Positions 27,186 through 35,963 of a DNA stretch of 64,000 nucleotides are shown one piece after another. Positions within the stretch are counted from its first letter, which is position 1. The number at the start of each line of letters is the position of its first letter. The DNA is from Cellulophaga baltica (GTDB lineage Bacteria; Bacteroidota; Bacteroidia; Flavobacteriales; Flavobacteriaceae), in assembly GCF_900102165.1 (NCBI RefSeq), contig NZ_FNBD01000001.1, forward strand, positions 125,701-189,700. Reading direction: 5' to 3'. The notes beneath the pieces were generated by a model. That model did no database searches, had not been told where the DNA came from, and saw only the letters and a list, made by a program, of their open reading frames with translations. A program made the translations under genes and the position numbers.

Positions 27186-27682
27186 AAACAGTTACACTCA
27201 TAGCTGCTGCAGCTGAAAATAATGCCTTAGGAAAAGATTACGACTTACTATGGCATCTTCCTGATGATTTTAAAAGATTTAAAGCGCTTACTACTGGTCA
27301 TCCTATAGTAATGGGAAGAAAAACATTTGAGAGCTTCCCTAAACCACTACCCAATAGAACTCACATTATCATCACCAGAGATAAAAATTACTCTACTACA
27401 TTTGAAAACTGCCAGATTGTACACTCGTTAGATGCTGCTTTAGCTGTTGCTAGAGAAATTGATGAAAATATTTTTATTATAGGCGGAGGAGAAATATATG
27501 CTTTAGGACTTGAGAAAGCAACACATATAGAACTTACTAGAGTTCATACCACTTTTGAAGCCGATGCATTTTTTCCGGATTTTGATAAGAACAACTGGGA
27601 ATTGATTAAGGAAGTGCATCATGCTAAAGATGATAAGCACAAGTATGATTTCACCTACTTGACCTACCAATCAAAAATCTAA
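27182..27682 (+). CDS. folA: Dihydrofolate reductase, TTG start
   Basis: A 166-residue DHFR that reduces dihydrofolate to tetrahydrofolate with NADPH. Motifs: AAAENNALGKDYDLLWHLPDDFKRFK (split, about 8-33), the cofactor motif VMGRKTFESFPKPLPNR (about 43) and IIGGGEIYA (about 98). No in-frame ATG lies upstream or near the N-terminus, and the TTG at 27182 overlaps the preceding stop as TTGA, so TTG is the likely initiation codon. The 3' end overlaps the convergent murI by 12 bp. It complements ThyA and the FolK fusion in folate metabolism. Confidence 0.95.
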   Translation: MKTVTLIAAAAENNALGKDYDLLWHLPDDFKRFKALTTGHPIVMGRKTFESFPKPLPNRTHIIITRDKNYSTTFENCQIVHSLDAALAVAREIDENIFIIGGGEIYALGLEKATHIELTRVHTTFEADAFFPDFDKNNWELIKEVHHAKDDKHKYDFTYLTYQSKI

Positions 27683-28450
27683 ATACGTCACAGAAACTTC
27701 ATATGCTGTTAAGAAATAATTTAACTCTTCAGCACTTTTGTTACTATAAAACTGATGACTTGATTTCTGCTTGTTGGCAGCCATCTTATGCTGCTCTAGA
27801 ATACTCTTAGTCTGTTTTGCAACCGCCTCACCAGAATCTATAATAGCTACTTTATCTGTTACAATTTCTTTAATCAATGGAATTAAATAAGGATAATGCG
27901 TACATCCTAAAACTAAATAATCCATTCCTTTTGCCATCATAGGATTTAAGTATTGTTCCAAAAGATTTTTAACCTCAGAACTTTCTATTTTACCAGCTTC
28001 AATTAAAGGTACCAAACCCTCCCCTTCTTGTTCTATAATGGTTATGCCTTCAGAATATTTTTTTGAGGTGGTATTAAACAGTGCACTTGTTAGTGTACCC
28101 TTTGTTGCTAACACGCCAATGGTCTTAGAAATGCTATTTAAAGCTGCTGGTTTAATCGCTGGCTCTATTCCTATAAAAGGAACATCATAAGTCTCTCTAA
28201 GGTAGGCTATAGCATTTGTGGTGGCTGTATTACACGCTACAACAATTAGTTTACACCCCTGACCTAGAAGAAATTCTGTATTCTTAATACTCAGCTGTAA
28301 AATATCATCAGCAGACTTCTCCCCATAAGGGGCGTTAGCACTATCTGCTAAATATATCGTATGCTCATTTGGCAATAATTTGTGTATTTCCTTCCATATA
28401 GAAGTACCACCAACTCCAGAATCAAAAATACCTATAGGCTGTAAACTCAT
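27671..28450 (-). CDS. murI: Glutamate racemase
   Basis: A 259-residue MurI, supplying D-glutamate for peptidoglycan. Both catalytic cysteines are seen: VVACNTATTNA (about 77) and LGCTHYPYL (about 187). The N-terminal IGIFDSGVGGTS (6-17) and DSANAPYGEK (about 36) are diagnostic. Length is normal. It is the last gene of the minus-strand group that includes ompH, ompH, bamA and uppS, but a terminator separates it from the ompH gene. Its 3' end overlaps folA by 12 bp in convergent orientation. Confidence 0.97.
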   Translation of the reverse strand: MSLQPIGIFDSGVGGTSIWKEIHKLLPNEHTIYLADSANAPYGEKSADDILQLSIKNTEFLLGQGCKLIVVACNTATTNAIAYLRETYDVPFIGIEPAIKPAALNSISKTIGVLATKGTLTSALFNTTSKKYSEGITIIEQEGEGLVPLIEAGKIESSEVKNLLEQYLNPMMAKGMDYLVLGCTHYPYLIPLIKEIVTDKVAIIDSGEAVAKQTKSILEQHKMAANKQKSSHQFYSNKSAEELNYFLTAYEVSVTYLDF

Positions 28451-28524
28451 AAGACAAATAAAGAATAGAGATTAAAGTTACATTAAAAACCTATTTAAAT
28501 AAAACTAGATACCTTCTAAAAATA

Positions 28525-28551
28525 AAAAAGCCCACATAAAGTGGGCTTTTT
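28525..28551 (-). terminator. Intrinsic terminator after the ompH pair
   Basis: An 11-bp stem, AAAAAGCCCAC with GTGGGCTTTTT, has a 5-nt loop and a T-run on the minus strand. It lies 20 bp after the short ompH stop. Confidence 0.93.
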
Positions 28552-28571
28552 TAGTATGTTAAATTCCTGTA

Positions 28572-29081
28572 CTAGAAACCTAATTCCTTCTTTACTAATG
28601 CTAATAAATCTGTTCCTTTAGCAACGATAACACCGCTACCTTGAGAGGAATCTAAAACATAGTTTACACCTTGTGCAGCGGCAACTTTTTCAATAGCAGC
28701 TTTAGCTTTATCTGAAATAGGACCTAATAAAGCAACTTGCTTATTTTGTAATTCCTGACTAGCTTTTTGTTGTGCACTCTGGATATTTTTTTGAGCTTCT
28801 TGTAACTCTAATGTTCTTTTCTGATTTTCTTCATCTGACTTACTTGGAGCCTCACTTTCGTACTGCTTAAATTTACTTTGAAGTGAAGTCATTGAACTTT
28901 GAATATCAGCACCGTAAGTTTGCTCTAATTTCTTTAGCTCAGCTTCAGCAGCTTTCATCTCTGGCATTGCAGACATTAACTCTGTTACGTTAATATGAGC
29001 CATTTTATTTTGTGCGTTTACAAAACTTGTAGCTGTTACAAATAAGACTACTGCTACTACTATTCCTTTTAAATGTTTCAT
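28572..29081 (-). CDS. OmpH/Skp-family periplasmic chaperone
   Basis: A 169-residue exported protein: signal peptide to FVNAQ (about residue 24), an N-terminal strand KMAHINVTELMSAMP, a long coiled-coil (about 45-125, rich in Lys, Glu, Gln), and a C-terminal segment with VNYVLDSSQGSGVIVAKG, as in Skp/OmpH. Skp binds unfolded outer-membrane proteins in the periplasm. The ATG at 29081 is used, not the TTG three codons upstream. It is 76 bp after a longer paralogue that follows bamA, so it belongs to the outer-membrane assembly cluster. Confidence 0.92.
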   Translation of the reverse strand: MKHLKGIVVAVVLFVTATSFVNAQNKMAHINVTELMSAMPEMKAAEAELKKLEQTYGADIQSSMTSLQSKFKQYESEAPSKSDEENQKRTLELQEAQKNIQSAQQKASQELQNKQVALLGPISDKAKAAIEKVAAAQGVNYVLDSSQGSGVIVAKGTDLLALVKKELGF

Positions 29082-29125
29082 GATTTTCAAATTACTTATT
29101 TTGAGTGTTAAATTAATGGTTTATT

Positions 29126-29135
29126 CCCGTACGGG
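29126..29135. other. GC-rich palindrome CCCGTACGGG between the two ompH genes
   Basis: A perfect 10-bp palindrome stands out in an AT-rich spacer of 76 bp. It may be a protein-binding site or a small stem; nothing else supports a role. Confidence 0.4.
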
Positions 29136-29157
29136 CACTTTTTGAGTTTAAAATTAT

Positions 29158-29949
29158 TTAATTATTTTCTTTTTCTTCTGCTTCCTGAGCTGCCTTTTTC
29201 TTTGCCTCACGCTCTTCTAACAATTTCTTACGTCTTGCTTCATACGCTTTCTTGCGTTCTTCGCGTAATTTTAACTGCTCTTCTCTTTTATCTGACGCTA
29301 ACTTTTCTCTGGTCTCTTGCGCATCCAACGCTTGCTCTTTTCGCTCTTTTAAGGCATCGCTCATTTCTCGCTCTACAGGCTCTTCATCACGCTTGTTCAT
29401 TTTCTCACGAGCAGCACTTACTTTACGTGTTCTAGAAATTGCTTTTAATACTAAATCACTGATATCTAATCGCTTCTCCGCATACAACATAACAACATCA
29501 GCAGATTTATCAAAAATCATATCATAATTCTTACTCTGACCAATTTTCTGTACTTCCGTAAATACTTGATCTTGTATTGGCTGTATTAAACGTTGTTTGG
29601 ATAAAAACAAATCTCCTCCTGGCCCAAATCGATCTTGTTGGTAATCGAACATTTCTTTTTCTAGAAGACTAATCTCTTCTTCTCGCTCCTCAATAAGTTC
29701 TGCTGTTAACAGTACCTTTTCTGCCATCAAATCTTTCTTCATTTGATCTACAGCGCTTTTCTCTTGCTCAATTTCTAACTTCCATTTCTGAACCTTTGTA
29801 TCGAGCTGATCGTTTGCCTCTCTATACTCCTCAACGTTTTCTAAAATATACTCCATATCTATATACGCTATTCTCACTCCACGGGTTTGAGAGAAGCCAT
29901 TGATAGCTAATAGAATTGTACTGATAACTAAAAGAACCTTTGTTTTCAT
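29158..29949 (-). CDS. OmpH/Skp-family protein, long form with charged C-terminal coiled coil
   Basis: A 263-residue exported protein with signal peptide to NGFSQ (about residue 21), then the OmpH core (IAYIDMEYILENVEEYREA near 27, long coiled coil, SKNYDMIFDKSADVVMLYA near 145). Unlike the shorter paralogue it has an extra 80-residue tail (about 180-263) made almost only of Lys, Arg, Glu and Ala (such as REEQLKLREERKKAYEARRK), predicted as a continuous charged helix. It is probably a periplasmic chaperone or tether that works with BamA, encoded just upstream. The tail's role is unknown. Confidence 0.9.
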   Translation of the reverse strand: MKTKVLLVISTILLAINGFSQTRGVRIAYIDMEYILENVEEYREANDQLDTKVQKWKLEIEQEKSAVDQMKKDLMAEKVLLTAELIEEREEEISLLEKEMFDYQQDRFGPGGDLFLSKQRLIQPIQDQVFTEVQKIGQSKNYDMIFDKSADVVMLYAEKRLDISDLVLKAISRTRKVSAAREKMNKRDEEPVEREMSDALKERKEQALDAQETREKLASDKREEQLKLREERKKAYEARRKKLLEEREAKKKAAQEAEEKENN

Positions 29950-30066
29950 TTCGTTTACATTTACTATAATAGAAAATATCGTGCCAAAATAATTAAATTA
30001 TTTAAGAATGTTATTAGATTCTACGATTTAACTGCAAAAAACAGTCTTTATCTCACCAATAACAAA

Positions 30067-30133
30067 AAAAAACACGTACTACTATCAAAATTAATACTAT
30101 TATTAATTAGGTTGATGGTAATACGTGTTTTTA
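30067..30133 (-). terminator. Long hairpin terminator after bamA
   Basis: On the minus strand the arms AAAACACGTA and TACGTGTTTT close a hairpin whose stem continues through TTGATGGTA/TACTATCAA and ATTAATT/AATTAAT, about 26 paired positions in all with small internal loops. T-rich sequence follows. It lies 14 bp after the bamA stop and separates bamA from the ompH genes. Confidence 0.82.
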
Positions 30134-30146
30134 ATTATACAATTTT

Positions 30147-32804
30147 TTAAAACTGCTGACCAATAATAAAGTGAGTCTGCCAACCACTTGGCCCTACAGA
30201 ACCAGGATTTAAATCGGTATCAAAACCGTATCCAAAGTCAATACCTAACAAACCAAAAGCAGGCATAAATATACGTAAACCAGCACCTACTGATCTTTTA
30301 ATTTCAAAAGGATTAAATTCTTTAAAGCTCGTAAAAGCATTACCTCCTTCTGCGAACACAAGGCCATATATAGAAGCAGATGGCTTAAGCGTTAAAGGAT
30401 ACCTTAATTCCATAGAGAACTTGTTATAGATAAGTCCCCCAGCTTGATCTGTTTGACCTGTAAATTCATTGGTTACATAAGGCGTTATTGATTGGTTCTC
30501 ATACCCCCTAAGCTGAACATTCTCACGACCATCTAGGGTAAAGTTCCCCATACCGTCTCCCCCTACAAAGAAACGTTCGAAAGGCACATCGCCCACTTTA
30601 CTGTTGTAGTTTCCTAGGAAACCAAACTCAGCGTTTGTTCTTAATACTAAAGATTTATTACTTACATTACCAATTAAGGTAGTATACCAATCTCCTTTGA
30701 AATTTACTTTATAAAACTCTAACCACTTGAAACGTTCACGTTCAATACGCTCTATCTCCTCTGTCCTAGTAGCATCAGATTCAGTACTTGCATAAACCGC
30801 AGCTTCATCTTCATTTAATTGATTATAATCTTTCCCGTTTAATAAAGACCATGGCGGTGTGAACTTTGCTTTAATTTCAAAGTTAGATCCTGATGTTGGG
30901 AAAATTGGGTTTGTTCCTGCTGATCTCCTAGAAATTCCTAGGGTATACGCTAAAGAATTAACTTTACCATCGCCAAAATTGAAAAGTCCTAAATTATAAT
31001 CTTGGAAATTATACAATTGATATCCTACCGAATGTGATATGGTAAAGAAATCATCTGGCCATTGCACACGTTTTGCAATCCCTAAAGTAATACCCGTAAT
31101 AGAGAATTGTTGATCTTTGTCTACATCAAAACTTCCGCTATTATTATAAGACGCTCTAAACTGCTGTGTTCTTGATAAAGACATGTTAAAACCAACTGGC
31201 TTTCTACCACCTAGCCAAGGCTCAGAAAAGTTTAAGCTGTATACTCTATACGTCTGACTTGCTTGCAAACGTAAGGCAAATGTTTGACCATCTCCCATAG
31301 GTACCGGCTTGTAAGACTCGCCGTTAAATAAGTTTTTTATAGAGAAGTTACTAAAAGACAATCCTAATGTACCGATGAAACCACCACCACCATAACCACC
31401 TTGCAACTCTATCTGACTTGAACCAGATTCTACCAAACTATAATTTAAATCTACCGTACCTGAGTTAGGATCTGGGTTTAAAACATCTGGCTTTACATTT
31501 TCTGCATCAAAATATCCTAAAGCACCAAGCTCACGGATACTTCTAATAATATCTGCTTTATTATATTTCTGACCTGGTCTTGTACGTAATTCACGATACA
31601 CTACATGATCATTTGTTTTATCGTTACCATCTATAGTAACATGGTTAAGGAATGTTTCCTTACCTTCTATAATTCTAATTTCAAAATTAATAGTATCATT
31701 TGCTGCAGACATCTCTACAGGATTAATACTAGAAAACATATAGCCATTGTTTTGATATAAGCTTGTAATATCATTTGGATCTGGCTTGGTATTATCAGCA
31801 ATTCTTTCCTTAAGTAATACCCCATTATAGGTATCTCCTTTTTTAATCCCTAAAACAGAGCTCAACTGTCTATCTGTATATACTGTATTTCCAACGAAAT
31901 CTATTTCCCCAAAATAATACTTATCTCCTTCTTCTACCTTAATAGTAATATCAATAAGGTCATCTCCGTTTTTAGAAACAGAATCAGAGATAATACGGGC
32001 ATCTCTATACCCTTTCTCCGCGTACGTCTCTACCAACTTTACCAAATCTGCATCATATTCCTCAGGAATATACTTAGACCTTTTTAGGGTTAAAATATTT
32101 TTTAATGATTTTTCTTTGGTCTTCTTTAGCGCCTTCTTAAGTCTTTTATCAGATAATTTTTCGTTGCCTTCAAAATTAATATTGCTGATTTTTACTTTTG
32201 TTCCCTTCTTTATATTGATCACCATGCTCTGCGCATTAGCCTCAGAAGTATCTACTGCAGTAGCAATAGCCACTTTAGTATTTAAAAACCCTTTTTTCTT
32301 GTATTTGTTCTGAAGGTAGTTTTTAGTGTTTGAGATTAGGTTCTCTGTAATTTTCTTACCTTTTTTAAGATCGGTATCTTTTAAGATGTCATCTATTTTT
32401 CCTTTTTTAACCCCATAAATAGTAACATTAGATAGCGTAGGTCTTTCTAAAATACTTAATTCTAGAAAAATACTTTCTCCTTCTATTCTCGTAATATAAA
32501 AACTTATATCACTAAAAAGTTCTAAGTTCCATAACTTATTAATGATAGCACTAATTTCTTCTCCAGGAACGGTGATAGGTTGACCATCTCTTAAACCCGT
32601 ATAGGTTTTTACCGTTTGCTCATTATAACTTTGGAGCCCCGTTACTTCTAAACCTCCTAAAATGTACTTTTTCCCTTCCTCATAAGAAGATGCTTCTTGT
32701 GCGGTAGAAATTAGTGCGGTTAGAAATAAAATAAAAGTAAATGCTAATTGGGGAGAGGTGATCTTTTTTACACCTCTAGATAAGTTGTTCGCTAGTTTTT
32801 CCAA
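30147..32804 (-). CDS. bamA: Outer-membrane protein assembly factor BamA, TTG start
   Basis: An 885-residue Omp85 protein that folds and inserts barrels into the outer membrane. A signal-like segment (about 18-36, ending in STAQE) is followed by five POTRA-like repeats (about 45-440, such as YILGGLEVTGL, KISNINFEGNEKLSD and KYYFGEIDFVGNTVYTD) and a 16-strand barrel (about 465-885) with VGAGLRIFMPAFGLLGIDFGYG (split) near the end. No ATG precedes the signal peptide in frame, so the TTG at 32804 (MEKLANN) is the probable start, overlapping uppS by 29 bp. Alternatively initiation uses a nearby ATA/ATT, which is less likely. Confidence 0.94.
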   Translation of the reverse strand: MEKLANNLSRGVKKITSPQLAFTFILFLTALISTAQEASSYEEGKKYILGGLEVTGLQSYNEQTVKTYTGLRDGQPITVPGEEISAIINKLWNLELFSDISFYITRIEGESIFLELSILERPTLSNVTIYGVKKGKIDDILKDTDLKKGKKITENLISNTKNYLQNKYKKKGFLNTKVAIATAVDTSEANAQSMVINIKKGTKVKISNINFEGNEKLSDKRLKKALKKTKEKSLKNILTLKRSKYIPEEYDADLVKLVETYAEKGYRDARIISDSVSKNGDDLIDITIKVEEGDKYYFGEIDFVGNTVYTDRQLSSVLGIKKGDTYNGVLLKERIADNTKPDPNDITSLYQNNGYMFSSINPVEMSAANDTINFEIRIIEGKETFLNHVTIDGNDKTNDHVVYRELRTRPGQKYNKADIIRSIRELGALGYFDAENVKPDVLNPDPNSGTVDLNYSLVESGSSQIELQGGYGGGGFIGTLGLSFSNFSIKNLFNGESYKPVPMGDGQTFALRLQASQTYRVYSLNFSEPWLGGRKPVGFNMSLSRTQQFRASYNNSGSFDVDKDQQFSITGITLGIAKRVQWPDDFFTISHSVGYQLYNFQDYNLGLFNFGDGKVNSLAYTLGISRRSAGTNPIFPTSGSNFEIKAKFTPPWSLLNGKDYNQLNEDEAAVYASTESDATRTEEIERIERERFKWLEFYKVNFKGDWYTTLIGNVSNKSLVLRTNAEFGFLGNYNSKVGDVPFERFFVGGDGMGNFTLDGRENVQLRGYENQSITPYVTNEFTGQTDQAGGLIYNKFSMELRYPLTLKPSASIYGLVFAEGGNAFTSFKEFNPFEIKRSVGAGLRIFMPAFGLLGIDFGYGFDTDLNPGSVGPSGWQTHFIIGQQF

Positions 32805-33516
32805 ATCTTCGTTCTCTATTTTGGTAATTTAAAATTGCTTCAACCAAATGTTGCTCTGTAAAATCGGGCCATAAAACATTCGTAAAATATAGTTCGGCAT
32901 ATGCAATTTGCCAAAGTAAAAAATTACTGATCCTATGTTCTCCACTTGTACGTATAAGCAGGTCTACATCTGGTAAATCATGCGTGTAAAGATGGTTATT
33001 AATAATGGTTTCGTCAATGTTTTCTGAGGAAATTATATTATTTTTAACTTTGCTACTTATCTCTTGTATAGCGTTTTTGAGTTCTTCTCTAGCACCATAA
33101 CTTAATGCTAAAGTTAAAGTCATACCTGTATTATTGCTAGTTTTTTTAATTACTTCTAACAATTCTTTATGTGCTCTTTTAGGTAAAGAAGCTATATTTC
33201 CTATGGTATTAAGCTTAATACCATTATCCATAAAGGTAGGCAGTTCTTTTCGTAGTGATGACACTAAGAGCCTCATTAAAGTATCAATTTCAAATTTTGG
33301 CCTTTTCCAATTTTCGGTTGAAAATGTGTAAAGTGTTAGGTAAGGAATTTTCATTTTAACGCAAGACTCCACAACATTACGTACTGTTTTTACGCCATTT
33401 TCATGCCCAAAAACTCTCATTTTGCCATGTTGTTTCGCCCATCTTCCGTTACCATCCATAATAATGGCTAGATGATTAGGTACTTTTGTTTTATCAATAT
33501 TCTCTAGTGTGTTCAT
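32776..33516 (-). CDS. uppS: Isoprenyl transferase (undecaprenyl diphosphate synthase)
   Basis: A 246-residue cis-prenyltransferase that makes the C55 lipid carrier for peptidoglycan and O-antigen. It has HLAIIMDGNGRWAKQHGK (about 15, catalytic Asp in MDGNGRW), FGHENGVKTVR, YTFSTENWKRP (about 68) and LIRTSGEHRISNFLLWQIAYAELYF (split, about 190-215). The ATG at 33516 is used instead of a TTG three codons upstream that overlaps the previous stop. The 3' end overlaps bamA, coupling lipid-carrier synthesis to outer-membrane assembly. Confidence 0.97.
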   Translation of the reverse strand: MNTLENIDKTKVPNHLAIIMDGNGRWAKQHGKMRVFGHENGVKTVRNVVESCVKMKIPYLTLYTFSTENWKRPKFEIDTLMRLLVSSLRKELPTFMDNGIKLNTIGNIASLPKRAHKELLEVIKKTSNNTGMTLTLALSYGAREELKNAIQEISSKVKNNIISSENIDETIINNHLYTHDLPDVDLLIRTSGEHRISNFLLWQIAYAELYFTNVLWPDFTEQHLVEAILNYQNRERRFGKTSEQLI

Positions 33517-33521
33517 ATCTA

Positions 33522-34217
33522 TCAATCAAAACAATCAGAGCAAGGTTTTCTTTTAAAGGTATATGTTAAGGTCAACCCAGAGAAAACATACCAATCGTTA
33601 CTAAAAATATTTCCAAATTCTACATCTAACGAATCTAGATTATCATCTTCAGGATTACTAAAATCTAAGTTATCCGTAAACGTGTATCTCGCACCAATTT
33701 CTCCTCCTAAGATAAGCACTTGGCTAATTCTATATTTAAATCCTATGGTCATTGGTATAGCAAAAGCACCATCCCTTTGATCATCATAATTTATAACCTG
33801 GTTAGCATCTATATAATTATAATCATACCTAAAGTAGGTAATCCCTGTATATAAATACGGTGTAAATGCAGGTCCTAACCGGTGTAAGTTGTACTCCACA
33901 AAATTAAGCTCTAATCCCGCAGAAAATTCCAATATACTATTATCAACTACATACCCTCTTTGTTGCCTAGAGGTCATACTCGATTTAGTATCGTCTGCCG
34001 TGAACTCTCCATACAAGACGCTTGCACGCCATGCATATCGTTTACTCTTATTCCATTTAAAAATACCTCCAAAAGCCGGACCAGATGGTAATATATAATT
34101 TGTACGTCCTACATCTCCTATATTATTCAATCCACCAGCCATTACTCCAACCTCGAACGTTTGTCCTTTCATTTCAAAAAAAGAAAAGACAACAATTAGC
34201 ACCAAAAATGTCCTCAT
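33522..34217 (-). CDS. DUF6089-family outer-membrane beta-barrel-like protein
   Basis: A 231-residue exported protein with a signal peptide to EMKGQ (about residue 18), then eight or so amphipathic strands (FEVGVMAGGLNNIGD, YAWRASVLYGEF, GAFAIPMTIGFKYRI, WYVFSGLTLTYTF). It matches the DUF6089 family, found next to uppS/bamA in many Flavobacteriia; function unknown. The ATG at 34217 (MRTFLVL) gives the signal peptide. The 40 residues predicted upstream from 34337 are Cys/Asn-rich and look non-coding. It ends 5 bp before uppS and is probably in that operon. Confidence 0.85.
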   Translation of the reverse strand: MRTFLVLIVVFSFFEMKGQTFEVGVMAGGLNNIGDVGRTNYILPSGPAFGGIFKWNKSKRYAWRASVLYGEFTADDTKSSMTSRQQRGYVVDNSILEFSAGLELNFVEYNLHRLGPAFTPYLYTGITYFRYDYNYIDANQVINYDDQRDGAFAIPMTIGFKYRISQVLILGGEIGARYTFTDNLDFSNPEDDNLDSLDVEFGNIFSNDWYVFSGLTLTYTFKRKPCSDCFD

Positions 34218-34333
34218 GTATTTTAAAAGTTTGCAAATATAACAATTCCAACAGTTTATAAAACTGAAATTATTAGATTGATGTTCTCTAAATGATAAAC
34301 AACAATTCGCACTATTTATTGTTTTAAAACCAA

Positions 34334-35215
34334 TCAATTACGCTTATCCTCACCCCATAATAATTTATTACGTAGGGTTTTCAAAAAGCTTTCAGAAGTA
34401 TATTCTATCATTTTAATTGTGATCGCTGATTTTTTGATTCTAATTTCTCTGCCATTTTCTACCGTAGCAATCCTAGAATCTAAAGACACCAAATGATTTT
34501 CTTCTCTTCCCGAAACCTTTAATCTAATTTCCGTATCATCAGAAATTACCAATGGCCTAGCATTTAAATTATGAGGTGCAATAGGTGTTAATATTAATGA
34601 TTTTGCGGTAGGAGCTATCACCGGACCTCCACAACTCAAGGAATACCCAGTAGACCCTGTAGGTGTAGCTACAATAAGCCCATCTGCCCAATAAGATGTC
34701 AAATATTCCCCATTTAAATGCGTCTCAACCGTAATCATAGATGTGGTATCTTTTCTACTTACCGTCACCTCATTTAATGCAAAATTTAAATTTTCAAATT
34801 CTGGTAACTGAGGTTCCGTATGCACTTCTACCAAGCTTCTTTCTACGATAGTATAGTCTCCAGAAACAAATTCTTTCACCACTTTACGTACATCCTCTTT
34901 CTTAAAAGTAGACAAAAACCCTAAACGCCCCGTATTAACCCCCACTATAGGAATATTCAAATCTCGGACATAGGTAATTGCGCGTAGTATAGTACCATCT
35001 CCCCCAAAACTTACGAACATATCAAAAGAATTATCCAAACCACTTTCCGCAGTAAACACCTCAAATTCTTTTACTGTTCTAGATTTTTCTAATAACTGAT
35101 AGAATTCCTTTTCAAAATAAATTTCGGCAGGAATGGTGCTCAATTCATCCAATAACTCAACTACGTAATCAAGTGCATTATCTGAATAAGTTTGTCCGTA
35201 AATGGCAACTTTCAT
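34334..35215 (-). CDS. nadK: NAD kinase
   Basis: A 293-residue cytoplasmic kinase making NADP from NAD and ATP. The signature FVSFGGDGTILRAI (about 69) carries the GGDG motif, and the substrate motif TPTGSTGYSLSCGGPVIAP (about 182) and NLNARPLV (about 215) are clear. Length is normal. It starts 5 bp after the CBS-domain gene on the same strand and lies upstream of DUF6089, uppS and bamA, so it is probably part of one long unit. Confidence 0.97.
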   Translation of the reverse strand: MKVAIYGQTYSDNALDYVVELLDELSTIPAEIYFEKEFYQLLEKSRTVKEFEVFTAESGLDNSFDMFVSFGGDGTILRAITYVRDLNIPIVGVNTGRLGFLSTFKKEDVRKVVKEFVSGDYTIVERSLVEVHTEPQLPEFENLNFALNEVTVSRKDTTSMITVETHLNGEYLTSYWADGLIVATPTGSTGYSLSCGGPVIAPTAKSLILTPIAPHNLNARPLVISDDTEIRLKVSGREENHLVSLDSRIATVENGREIRIKKSAITIKMIEYTSESFLKTLRNKLLWGEDKRN

Positions 35216-35220
35216 AAAAA

Positions 35221-35877
35221 TTATACGTTTAAATATTTAGTCAAATAATCAGATCGTTCTTTTAAATCTTCTAAGAATTGATCATCATTGTTACCATATA
35301 ATATGCTATAATTATACCTTCTAAAGGTCTGTATAATATCGTTTAAATTAGAACTTCCAATCTTAATAGTCACCTGAATAACATCATTCTTAGAATCGGT
35401 TATAAAGCCTCCAATTAACTTTGCATTATTACTTTCTACGATCTGGGCAATCTCACTAAAAGAATAATCTTTAATGCCTTTAGCTACCACCAAAATACCA
35501 CCAGGTTCCGTAAAAAATGGTGTATCTATGAAAACACTAACAATATCCGTTAGCAAATAATACCCAATTACTTGAGAGTTCTCATCCAAAACAGGAAGAA
35601 TATTAGCTTCATTTCTAGCAAAAGATTCCAGAACATCTAACCAAGAAGTTTCTTTCGTCACAAAAACAGATTCTAGGCTATACTTGTAATCTTCTATTTT
35701 AGTAGAAATATTAAAAAGCTCCATATCATTCTCTGCCAAAACTCCTAAGAATTTTTCTTGAGCAACAATAGCCACATGAGAATGCGTTGTGTCTTTGAAA
35801 AATTTCACGACATCTTTCATGGATCCTTCCAATGCAAATATGGGAAGTGTTGTTATTATATGTGATTGTATATTCAT
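35221..35877 (-). CDS. CBS-domain protein
   Basis: A 218-residue cytoplasmic protein. Two CBS motifs make up residues 1-130 (IFALEGSMKDVVKFFKDTTHSHVAIVAQEK and YSLESVFVTKETSWLDVLESF). The C-terminal third (about 140-215, with ILVVAKGIKDYSFSEIAQIVE) resembles an ACT-like fold. CBS pairs bind adenosine nucleotides and sense energy state. The gene is directly upstream of nadK (5-bp gap), so a role connected with nucleotide cofactor levels is possible but unproven. It is divergent from pdxJ. Confidence 0.87.
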   Translation of the reverse strand: MNIQSHIITTLPIFALEGSMKDVVKFFKDTTHSHVAIVAQEKFLGVLAENDMELFNISTKIEDYKYSLESVFVTKETSWLDVLESFARNEANILPVLDENSQVIGYYLLTDIVSVFIDTPFFTEPGGILVVAKGIKDYSFSEIAQIVESNNAKLIGGFITDSKNDVIQVTIKIGSSNLNDIIQTFRRYNYSILYGNNDDQFLEDLKERSDYLTKYLNV

Positions 35878-35935
35878 ATTCCTTATAATTACTGCAAATT
35901 ACTAATTAAATATGGCAAAAAGCATGCCTTATTTG

Positions 35936-35943
35936 TATTTTTG
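35936..35943 (+). promoter_or_regulatory. Candidate -7 element of the pdxJ promoter
   Basis: TATTTTTG fits TAnnTTTG and lies 20 bp upstream of the pdxJ ATG, giving a very short leader. Confidence 0.45.
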
Positions 35944-35963
35944 TTTTCAAGAAATTGGAACCA

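Noticed and set aside
33522-34337. Longer DUF6089 protein starting at 34337
   Set aside because: The extra 40 residues are Cys/Asn-rich and precede a normal signal peptide at 34217, and they run into the nadK end.
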